In this document: positions 33,597 through 41,303 of the stretch, piece after piece
Layout of the letters: each line of letters opens with the position of its first letter
Numbering within the stretch: position 1 is the first letter of the stretch
Assembly (NCBI GenBank): GCA_944325965.1
Contig: CALVCB010000005.1
Span: forward strand, 1 to 50,513
DNA: 50,513 nt
Direction: 5' to 3'
Source of the DNA: an uncultured Bacteroidales bacterium
GTDB taxonomy: Bacteria; Bacteroidota; Bacteroidia; Bacteroidales; UBA932
Notes under the pieces: generated by a model
Databases searched by the model: none
What the model was told of the DNA's origin: nothing
What the model saw: only the letters and a program-made list of their open reading frames with translations
Position numbers and translations under genes: made by a program

Positions 33597-34705
33597 AGAC
33601 AATACACCATAATTTCACTATAAAAGGCAGTCTTCATTGCGGATATTTCCCGCAAGCTAAAGGACATCTGATGGATATCACATGTATGGCCCTCCTTTTT
33701 ATGTCTATTTCACTGATGTCTGTCTCATGCCGGAAGGAACTGTGCTACAACCACTGGGAACATGCATCCGGTGTCAAGGCAGATATAGATGCCGATTACG
33801 AGCAGGAGTGGGAAATAGACAACGGGTCCGCCTGGGAACAGAACTGGGACGAGGACCTTTTCGGATGTGCCTACGACGACCTGAGACCTGATATCCCGGA
33901 TGGACTCAGGCTCATCATCTACAGAGAGTCCGGCCACGAGGAACGGAATATTGATGCCGCAGGGGAGCTGGTCCCTCTGTATGAAGGGGAGTACTCCATC
34001 CTCTTTTATAACAACGATACCGAATACCTTATTTTCGATGAGCTGGGTTCATCGGCCACGGCAATGGCTACTACCCGTACCCGTACACGCTTCAGCCTTG
34101 CCGGAACAGGATCTGTGGCTCCTACCAGGGGGTATAATCCTCCTGACATGCTTTACGGCTATTATATCGACAGCTATGTGGGAGAAAAGAAATTCGAGGC
34201 TGACCCGATGCCTGTCCACATGCATCCACTTGTCTACAATTATCTCATAGTCGCTGAGTTTGACCATGGTCTGAAGTATGTCATGAAGGCCAGGGGAGAG
34301 ATAGCCGGGATGGCTACAGGGGTGTATCTGCGGAGCGGGACCACTTCCGAGGAGTCAGGCACTTTACTTTTCGATACCGATGTGTGCAAGGTGACGGATG
34401 ACGGCGTACTTGCTAACGTTTTGTCGTTCGGCATTCCTGGCTATCCTTATGATGGCTACTCTCCGACGAAGTCTGAAGGGCAGGCTTTCGCCCTGGTCCT
34501 GGAGGTGGAACTCAGCAACGGGGCGACCAAACGCTTTGACCCGGTAGACATAAGTGCCCAGTTGAAGGCCCATCCCCGTGGCGGGGTCATTAAGGTGGAT
34601 GGCTTTGTTGTCACGGATGACGAGGGCATTGCCTTAGGCGGAGGCTTCGATGTAGATGTGGACGGGTGGGGTGACTACGAGGACATCCCTCTTCCGATAG
34701 GCTAG
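33593..34705 (+). CDS. DUF5119 lipoprotein of the fimbrial locus
   Basis: A 370-residue protein of the DUF5119 family found beside DUF3575 genes, possibly an anchor or regulator like Mfa2/FimB. The lipobox MSVSC is followed by RKELCYNHWEH, the family's opening motif. Two starts compete. ATG 33593 overlaps the previous stop (ATGA) and has GGAGGG in front, but puts 26 extra residues before the signal peptide. ATG 33671, with AAAGGA 8 bases before it, gives an ordinary lipoprotein signal (MDITCMALLFMSISLMSVSC). The later start is structurally more natural. Mature regions include DGLRLIIYRESGHEERNI and a Thr-Arg-rich stretch. Confidence 0.8.
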   Translation: MKTIHHNFTIKGSLHCGYFPQAKGHLMDITCMALLFMSISLMSVSCRKELCYNHWEHASGVKADIDADYEQEWEIDNGSAWEQNWDEDLFGCAYDDLRPDIPDGLRLIIYRESGHEERNIDAAGELVPLYEGEYSILFYNNDTEYLIFDELGSSATAMATTRTRTRFSLAGTGSVAPTRGYNPPDMLYGYYIDSYVGEKKFEADPMPVHMHPLVYNYLIVAEFDHGLKYVMKARGEIAGMATGVYLRSGTTSEESGTLLFDTDVCKVTDDGVLANVLSFGIPGYPYDGYSPTKSEGQAFALVLEVELSNGATKRFDPVDISAQLKAHPRGGVIKVDGFVVTDDEGIALGGGFDVDVDGWGDYEDIPLPIG

Positions 34706-34800
34706 CCTCATACGGTGTCCTTGCAGTCCTGTTCATATCGGGCGCATCCGGGAATCTGCATAATTGAATATAATATCTTAATCAACTAAATAAAACAGTC

Positions 34801-35733
34801 ATGAAAAGAATCTATTTGTTTGCAGCCGTCACAGCGATAGTACTGGCAGCCTGCACCAAGACCGAGACCACCAGTATCTCTGAAGGAAACCTCATCAAGT
34901 TCGACAATGCGTTCGTAGGCAATCCGACGAAGGCCGGTCTTGATCAGGAAAATCAGTTCGGGACGGGTAACCTTCCGGATAAATTCTATGTTTATGGAAG
35001 TTTCGACAATTCAAGTTCCCTTCTATTCGAAAATGTCACGGTCTCACAAAGCAATGGAAGCTGGGTATATTCTCCTGTAAAGCAGTGGGAATTTAATCAC
35101 GCGGGTAATTATAAGTTTGTGGCTTATCATTCTGCAGAGGGGAACGGCTCTCCGGCTTTTGACTATGATAGTAAGAATATAACAGTTTCTGGCTATAATT
35201 CAGATAATGATCACCAGTCTGACTTTTTGTTGGCAGTCTCTGATGAATCACTGCTTAAAAATATTCCAATATCATTCTCTTTCAAGCATGCGCTGTCCAT
35301 GATTAAATTTACATTGACCAGCACCATAGGCGATATAAAGATTACCGAATTTAAAGTTAGCGTTCCTGCTTCAGTCGGTGATGTAACTATGAATGACGCT
35401 GATGCGATAACATGGTCAGGTCAAAAAACGGGAGCTACTTATACAGCGGCTGAATTTAATGCTACAACTGCCGGGGGAGCTTCAGATGAATTTGTGATAA
35501 TTCCACAAGACGATGCGGAGTTGGGGATAACATTTAAAGCAACTATTGATGGCATTGAGAAAAACCTCAAAGCAAATATAACTTCTCAGAGCTTTGAGCC
35601 TGGCTTGAGATATAATTATACCACAACTATAACTGGTGCCGATATGGACGTTATAGAATTTACTGAGCCTACGGTAGAACCTTGGCCTGACTATGGGGAC
35701 AATGGCAATGTAGACCTTGTTCCTGCTAATTAA
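34801..35733 (+). CDS. Fimbrillin family lipoprotein 1 (probable main subunit)
   Basis: A 310-residue fimbrillin-family precursor. Lipobox VLAAC at residue 18, then a T43-K44-A45 site before the mature domain, as in precursors trimmed by trypsin-like proteases. The body is FimA/Mfa1-like beta-sandwich sequence: QWEFNHAGNYKFVAYHS, SFSFKHALSMIKFTLTS, DEFVIIPQDDAELGITFKAT. It ends in WPDYGDNGNVDL. It is preceded by a 95-base gap and followed by a strong hairpin before the next subunit gene, which may make it the most abundant product. More AT-rich than the flanking core genes. Confidence 0.88.
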   Translation: MKRIYLFAAVTAIVLAACTKTETTSISEGNLIKFDNAFVGNPTKAGLDQENQFGTGNLPDKFYVYGSFDNSSSLLFENVTVSQSNGSWVYSPVKQWEFNHAGNYKFVAYHSAEGNGSPAFDYDSKNITVSGYNSDNDHQSDFLLAVSDESLLKNIPISFSFKHALSMIKFTLTSTIGDIKITEFKVSVPASVGDVTMNDADAITWSGQKTGATYTAAEFNATTAGGASDEFVIIPQDDAELGITFKATIDGIEKNLKANITSQSFEPGLRYNYTTTITGADMDVIEFTEPTVEPWPDYGDNGNVDLVPAN

Positions 35734-35750
35734 TGATTTCATTTTATCGG

Positions 35751-35778
35751 CCGGGCGGGGTTGAATGTCCCCTCCCGG
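35751..35778 (+). terminator. Intra-operon hairpin between fimbrillin genes (possible attenuator)
   Basis: CCGGG-C-GGGG (35751-35760) pairs with CCCC-T-CCCGG (35769-35778) around an 8-base loop. It is very GC-rich inside an AT-rich locus and is not followed by a T run. It lies 17 bases after the first fimbrillin stop and could be an attenuator or an RNA-stabilising 3' end. Confidence 0.5.
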
Positions 35779-35897
35779 TTGCCAGAACAGGCAGTAGTAT
35801 CATCGCATGACAGATGAACCTGTCATCATGGGCTGGGCGCATAGCCCGCAGAATCTGCCGGAAAACACGCCATTGACGGCAAAAAAAAGAAAACAAA

Positions 35898-36860
35898 ATG
35901 CAAGACATGCAGGAAAAAACCGTCCGAATATTATCCATGGTGGCCTCTGCCTTTCTTTTCACGGCCGGGGTGTCACTTTCTGTCATATCCTGTTCCAAGG
36001 CCATAGTCCGGGAAGAGGAACCCGGCCACGAAAGCGCTATCACCTTCTCTGGTGTCGACACCAGGGCGGCAGTGGAGGACGCCTCCGGAATAAATGAATT
36101 TTCAGTGTGGGGGTATTACACTCCGGAAGATGCCTTCTCTACTGTATTTGATAAAGTGACAGTCACCAGAGAGAATAGCCAATGGACATATGACGGTCTC
36201 CAGTACTGGAAGTCAGACAAACAGTATGACTTTTATGCGCTTTACCCTACCGTCGAAATACTCACAACAGGAGAACAGCAGGCTGCAGACAACATCACGT
36301 GCAATGCCTCCGGAGCGCTCTCCATCATAGGTTTCAACTCCACCAAGGGACATGACCTCATGACAGCATCCCGCACTGGAATGTCCGGAGGTAATCCTCA
36401 GATGGTCGACTTGAAATTCAGTCATGAACTCGTACGCTTGTCTTTTAAAGTTCATGCTGAAAATGCTATAGTTGTGTCCGCAAGCCTTTACGGCGTAAAT
36501 TATGGTGGAACCCTTAAGAAGGAGAAAACTTCTGAATGGACAGAACTTGAAAAGGCCGGTAATGCAGGGACTACCCCATTCCGGGGAAATGACATTGAAT
36601 TTGTGGATGGCACAGCTGATTTGTTTGGCGAAATATTGATATTGCCGCATACGGATTTGTCTGAAGCCAGATTAGACCTGACATTTAAAACTTCTGACAC
36701 AGGTCCAGAAAAGACATTGACATATAATCTGTCCAATACTGATGTCTCTGAATGGACAGCCGGTAAAAGTTATGGCTATAATGTTATATTATCTGGGAAC
36801 ATGGATCTGACTGTCACGGTCAGCAATTGGGTTATACAGGATACCGTCGTCGAATGGTGA
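35898..36860 (+). CDS. Fimbrillin family lipoprotein 2
   Basis: A 320-residue precursor related to fimbrillin 1. Lipobox SVISC at residue 32 and a T55-R56-A57 site precede the mature chain (GINEFSVWGYYTPEDAFSTV, LQYWKSDKQYDFYALYP, VDLKFSHELVRLSFKVHAEN, LFGEILILPHTD). The WTAGKSYGYNVILSGNMDLT end matches the fimbrillin C-terminal strand region. It probably contributes a minor or accessory subunit. A later start (M4 or M14) would shorten the n-region of the signal peptide. Confidence 0.85.
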   Translation: MQDMQEKTVRILSMVASAFLFTAGVSLSVISCSKAIVREEEPGHESAITFSGVDTRAAVEDASGINEFSVWGYYTPEDAFSTVFDKVTVTRENSQWTYDGLQYWKSDKQYDFYALYPTVEILTTGEQQAADNITCNASGALSIIGFNSTKGHDLMTASRTGMSGGNPQMVDLKFSHELVRLSFKVHAENAIVVSASLYGVNYGGTLKKEKTSEWTELEKAGNAGTTPFRGNDIEFVDGTADLFGEILILPHTDLSEARLDLTFKTSDTGPEKTLTYNLSNTDVSEWTAGKSYGYNVILSGNMDLTVTVSNWVIQDTVVEW

Positions 36861-36891
36861 TTTTCTGAACAGTTTCTTATATATTAATTAT

Positions 36892-37929
36892 ATGGTTGGA
36901 AGGCATTTATATAGTATTTCTAAAGCGTCGTTTTTTTTATGTATGCTTGTTGGATTCATTGTATGCCCCGGATGTGAGAGGATTCCTGCGGATGCTCAAC
37001 AAGGAGCAGATGCAGTAACATTGACACTGAATATAGGTACCTCTGTCATTGATGCTGCCCAGACGAAAGCCGTGGACCCCAACGTGCTTCCGTACGAAGG
37101 AATCCGTACATTGCGTGTGATAATCACCTCTGCCGATAAATCTTCAATCACATATAATAACTTATTTCCGGTAGATGAAAGTGCGGTTCCTGTCAGTGCT
37201 GTTCTTAGCGCACAATTGACATTGGAAAATGTACCTGTTGGCCCGTCTAATATATATGTCATTGCAAATGAGGCAAGTATTGGCAAGACTTATGAAACAG
37301 CGTCTCTGGACTTGAGCAAAAAACTGGAAGTCATAGATGAGGCTTATGAATTTTTCCCGAAGACTTATGATCAAATATCAGAAAAGGGGCTCCCTATGAG
37401 CGGCTGGATTTCGAATGTCAATATTGGTGTAGATAATGCATCTTTCTCAATATCATTGGAGAGGACTGCAGTCAAGATTCATCTTACTGTTGAAAATGCT
37501 ACTAAAGATGACTTGATTCTTAAATGGGTGAAATTCGGGAAATTTATCAGTGACAGGTTTTATATGTTCAGGGAGGCATCCGTGGATATACCGGAAGATA
37601 CGAAATACAAGGAACAGCGTTTCCCGGTTAATGAGGATGAAGAAATGGATTTTGAATTGGCTTCCCAGAAAAAAACGGATTGGAATCCGGTGTATATTTA
37701 TCCTAATTACGCATATAAAGACCAGACCGGTCCGCGGCCGTATACTTTGTCGCTGGCGACTTCACTGAAGGAATATCAGCCTTCACTTTTATCCAACAAT
37801 ATGAATTCCCTGGTGCGTAATACTCAGCTTAACATTACGGCACGTATTACAGCCAGCGCTACGATTTCTATAAAATATGAATATGTACCTTGGACTGTAA
37901 AGGAAATTTCTGTCCCACCATTTAATTAG
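36892..37929 (+). CDS. FimA/Mfa1-type fimbrial subunit
   Basis: A 345-residue lipoprotein precursor. The signal ends ...FIVCPGC (Cys28), and a T58-K59-A60 site follows. The N-terminal domain YEGIRTLRVIITSADKSS, LENVPVGPSNIYVIANEASI and the C-terminal SISLERTAVKIHLTVENATK are characteristic of the P. gingivalis FimA-type two-domain pilin (P_gingi_FimA). The chain ends with ISIKYEYVPWTVKEI, a last strand typical of this family. It lies 31 bases after fimbrillin 2 and 11 bases before the large tip-type gene, so it may be the adaptor below the tip. Confidence 0.82.
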   Translation: MVGRHLYSISKASFFLCMLVGFIVCPGCERIPADAQQGADAVTLTLNIGTSVIDAAQTKAVDPNVLPYEGIRTLRVIITSADKSSITYNNLFPVDESAVPVSAVLSAQLTLENVPVGPSNIYVIANEASIGKTYETASLDLSKKLEVIDEAYEFFPKTYDQISEKGLPMSGWISNVNIGVDNASFSISLERTAVKIHLTVENATKDDLILKWVKFGKFISDRFYMFREASVDIPEDTKYKEQRFPVNEDEEMDFELASQKKTDWNPVYIYPNYAYKDQTGPRPYTLSLATSLKEYQPSLLSNNMNSLVRNTQLNITARITASATISIKYEYVPWTVKEISVPPFN

Positions 37930-37940
37930 CAAGAGACCGT

Positions 37941-40900
37941 ATGGAAAGAATTGATAAGATAGTCAGATTGTTTTTAATGGCAGTCATTGTATTGTTGACT
38001 GGAAGTTGTGTCAGAGAAATATTTCCGGATAATGGCTTGAAAATAGAGGAAGGAATCCCGACCAAAGTCAGACTGGGGTATGTTTCAGAAGAATCTGTTC
38101 TGGAGACCCGCTCCTCCCAGACAGCTGAATATGAAAACCGTATTGAGAATATTTATCTGTTTGTATTCAATTCTTCCGGACAGAGGCAACCGCTGCTGAA
38201 GAATATGGAAGGAGACCTGCTGGAAAGCAACCTTTTTGACTTTAATGGCATGTTGACTCCGGATGATGGGAATCCATCTTTGGGAAAAGGTTCTCTGGAA
38301 TTTGTCTGCGGATCTTTGCAGAAAGCGAAGATAGTCGCTATCGCCAATGTGACTGACGGATCTACAACGACTGCCTATAATGTTACTCCAAAGGAACTTG
38401 ATGATATACAGACACTTCCTGATCTTGAACGTACTATGATGAAGATGGATGTTATGGATGTAACGAGAGGTGCGATGTTCATGATGACAGGATATGCGGA
38501 AGATCCTGAAGGGAAGACTGAAGTTGATATTACAGGGTCTGAAAGCGGAGAGACTCTTGATTGCACGCTTAAGCTGGAACGTACTGATGCAAAAATAGAA
38601 GTAAAGGTCAATTCTCATGTGCCGGACAAGTATGAAGACTTATGGACAGATTTTTCATTTCGCCCACAGTCCTGGAAAGTCGTTAATGTGCCGGCACAAA
38701 GTCTTATCCTTCCCGCGCCAGATGCAGATGGGGACGGTATACCGGATTCAGATGCTGACGGAGATTATTTCGAAACATCCTCCCGTGGATTCGAAACACT
38801 GGATTCTAATGAAAATGGAACACAGTTTACAGGAGGAGGCTTTGTCTTTTACATGCCGGAGAATATAAAGAAGCCTTTGAACAACGTTCAACGTTATGCT
38901 GACCGAGAGGCATGGTTTACAGAGGATTATACCGATCCTACGAAACCTGGTCAGGAGGTGCGGAATATTTCATTCAAGAATGCACCGGAGAATTCTACAT
39001 ATCTGGAAATTGAAGGCACCCTCACTTATAAAGACGGTGGTGGCAAGGCTGTGAGTGCAGATACCAAATTTTATGTTCACTTAGGATATGGCGATGAAGA
39101 TCCTAATGATTACAGTACTATACGCAATTATCACTATAAGTACACAATAACTGTACAGGGCATTGATGACATCAAAGTTGAGGTTGAACGTGACGGTGGC
39201 CAGGAACGCCCGGGTTATGAAGGAGATGTTGTTTACAGCGATAAAGATATATTTGAGTTTGACTGTCATTATGACCGTCGATTGATAAAGCTGAATAGGA
39301 ATGATCTTGCTTCAAAGGATCTTTCATGGGGCGTTTCCACGCCTTACAGCAACGGCATTCATCGTGTTGGAGAAGAAATCAAGGAGACTATGCGTGATTA
39401 CCGATGGATCAAGTTTGCAATTAACAGGGATTATGGAGTTCCAGAGGACAAATTTGTGAAATATCCTGGAGACCAGAATTATGACGATCCGTTTATAAAT
39501 GACGGGACAGATGACCAGCCGTCTCCTTATTATAATGGAGGGGATGGCGGTAACTATGCTTCTGCCCGTCTCAAGGATATAGAGCAGTTGCTGGTTTTTC
39601 TTAAAGGGGAGGCTGCTGATCAGGACTCTGAATATTTTGATGACGAGGGGAATGTTTGGATTTCAGTATATGTTGACGAATTTCTGTATATAAAAGATCC
39701 TACTAAGGCAGGTGCGGAGACTGATTTGTCGTTATGGAAAAGCAAAAGCGTCAATCAGCCTGACAGGATGCTGCATATAATATCACAAGGGGCGCAGTAT
39801 AGTGCAGATGGCAATTCAAGTATCGTCAATTCGCTGTATACATTCAAGCAGAAATCCATACGTACAATATACAACACTGCTTCCGATGTTGTAAAAGCGT
39901 GGGGGCTTGAATCTGTCATGGAAACAGACAGGTTGCCGGTAGATGAGAAAATGACAAAAGATGCTGATGATCTTACTAATGGAAGATTGAACACGTGGAC
40001 TTATTTTAGTGAAAAAAGGAATAACTATTATAAATGGACAGAGGTTTTAAATACTGATAACCAGTATGAATTTAATAGTAGTTTTGACGATAAAAATGTG
40101 TTTTTTGCATGTCTGATGCGTAATCGTGACCTGAACGGAGATAATATTGTACAGGAAAATGAAATCCGTTGGTATCTTGCATCAATCAACCAGTTGACGG
40201 ACATTTATATCGGGGAGTATTCATTGGACGCTGAGTCACGGTTGTATCCGTATGATCCCAGAAATGGCATCTATCCTCCTAATGGTAACAATAATGTTTA
40301 TTGGCACTATGCGTCAAGTACATATCAAGGCAGCTGGACTGAAGGAGCACTTTGGTGGGAAGAAGAATATATGTATCCGTATGTTGTATGGGCAGAAGAA
40401 GGGCCTTCAAAGGGAAATTATCAGTCATCTAAAGGTGAAAATGGAAGTAATTATGCTTATAGGTGTGTTCGGAATCTGGGAATACCGCTGGATGATATAA
40501 AAGGTATCCCTGATGATTTTGTTCAAATGAGTCCTGATGGAACAGTATTTGACCTTTCCTATTTGGACCCGAAAGGATTGAGAAGCTATTATGTTGCAGG
40601 TGCTGGGGAGTATACTAAGCATGATGAGAAAAGCGAGCACAACCTTCCTTATGTGAAATTCGAGGTAAACTATAGTATAAGAGGCAATAACACATGGACA
40701 TATTACCAGACATACAATCCGTGTGAAAATGACGGATTCAGGGTACCTAATATGCGTGAATTGCTTATATATACATCTAGAGGTAATATTACCGGGAATT
40801 ATCATTTGCAGTCTTATACAGGTTTCTCAATGAACGGTTTCGGCCCGTATGCTGCAGGTAATCGTAATGGTTATAGTTATAATACTGAGGACGGCTCCAT

Positions 40901-40952
40901 GGGACCGGCGAATCATCAAGGTCATGTTATGGGTGTCCGTGATGTACGTTAA
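37941..40952 (+). CDS. DUF4906 large fimbrial lipoprotein, probable tip adhesin
   Basis: A 1003-residue lipoprotein. Lipobox LTGSC at residue 23; T56-R57-S58 gives a maturation-like site. Residues 65-440 carry fimbrillin-like strands (ENRIENIYLFVFNSSGQ, LKLERTDAKIEVKVNSH, RNYHYKYTITVQGID). Two calcium-loop-like stretches are visible: DADGDGIPDSDADGD (about 261-275) and DLNGDNIVQENE (about 730-741, an EF-hand pattern). The C-terminus has NPCENDGFRVPNMREL (about 926-941), a lectin-like 'RVPN.REL' motif seen in Bacteroidota tip proteins. Large DUF4906 proteins close many fimbrial operons and are taken to be tip adhesins. AT-rich; a terminator follows. Confidence 0.85.
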   Translation: MERIDKIVRLFLMAVIVLLTGSCVREIFPDNGLKIEEGIPTKVRLGYVSEESVLETRSSQTAEYENRIENIYLFVFNSSGQRQPLLKNMEGDLLESNLFDFNGMLTPDDGNPSLGKGSLEFVCGSLQKAKIVAIANVTDGSTTTAYNVTPKELDDIQTLPDLERTMMKMDVMDVTRGAMFMMTGYAEDPEGKTEVDITGSESGETLDCTLKLERTDAKIEVKVNSHVPDKYEDLWTDFSFRPQSWKVVNVPAQSLILPAPDADGDGIPDSDADGDYFETSSRGFETLDSNENGTQFTGGGFVFYMPENIKKPLNNVQRYADREAWFTEDYTDPTKPGQEVRNISFKNAPENSTYLEIEGTLTYKDGGGKAVSADTKFYVHLGYGDEDPNDYSTIRNYHYKYTITVQGIDDIKVEVERDGGQERPGYEGDVVYSDKDIFEFDCHYDRRLIKLNRNDLASKDLSWGVSTPYSNGIHRVGEEIKETMRDYRWIKFAINRDYGVPEDKFVKYPGDQNYDDPFINDGTDDQPSPYYNGGDGGNYASARLKDIEQLLVFLKGEAADQDSEYFDDEGNVWISVYVDEFLYIKDPTKAGAETDLSLWKSKSVNQPDRMLHIISQGAQYSADGNSSIVNSLYTFKQKSIRTIYNTASDVVKAWGLESVMETDRLPVDEKMTKDADDLTNGRLNTWTYFSEKRNNYYKWTEVLNTDNQYEFNSSFDDKNVFFACLMRNRDLNGDNIVQENEIRWYLASINQLTDIYIGEYSLDAESRLYPYDPRNGIYPPNGNNNVYWHYASSTYQGSWTEGALWWEEEYMYPYVVWAEEGPSKGNYQSSKGENGSNYAYRCVRNLGIPLDDIKGIPDDFVQMSPDGTVFDLSYLDPKGLRSYYVAGAGEYTKHDEKSEHNLPYVKFEVNYSIRGNNTWTYYQTYNPCENDGFRVPNMRELLIYTSRGNITGNYHLQSYTGFSMNGFGPYAAGNRNGYSYNTEDGSMGPANHQGHVMGVRDVR

Positions 40953-41086
40953 CTCTTCACGGCCGGATTATGCCGTTCCGTTTCCTTTCCGGCATCGGGA
41001 GGAGGTCATCTGGGGAGGGAGAGGCGGAACCCTGGCGCATGGCAGCGCTTTGTAATTGGCTGATTGTTATGAGGTTGCGGGAAATT

Positions 41087-41137
41087 ACCATGCTTCAGAC
41101 CGTATTCAGGAGTGGGTCTGGAGCATGGTGTCTTTTT
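41087..41137 (+). terminator. Terminator of the fimbrial operon
   Basis: A 15-bp stem (41087-41101 with 41115-41129, one T-G wobble) around a 13-base loop is followed by GTCTTTTTG. Apart from this and the glnS promoter, the 350-base gap 40953-41303 shows nothing recognisable. Confidence 0.88.
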
Positions 41138-41282
41138 GCAAGCTGTTGACAGTTAGTTCGTTATGGGGAAACGATATGCTCCAGAGGACTGTATCTGGCC
41201 AGAGGGTGTGAGCAGGGAACGGTTCTGCTGTATTTATGTCGACAAAATTTCAAACAGCTTCTGATTATCTCTTAAAATTTAC

Positions 41283-41290
41283 TACTTTTG
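41283..41290 (+). promoter_or_regulatory. -7 element of glnS
   Basis: TACTTTTG followed by C fits the -7 consensus and lies 13 bases before the glnS start. A TTCTG about 19 bases upstream is a weak -33 candidate. No T-box-like leader is present. Confidence 0.5.
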
Positions 41291-41303
41291 CCACCGGAAA
41301 AAC

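Noticed and set aside
40953..41303. Possible T-box or other riboswitch leader before glnS
   Set aside because: The region holds the fimbrial terminator and a plain -7 element. No T-box specifier stem or antiterminator pattern was found, and T-boxes are not expected in this phylum.
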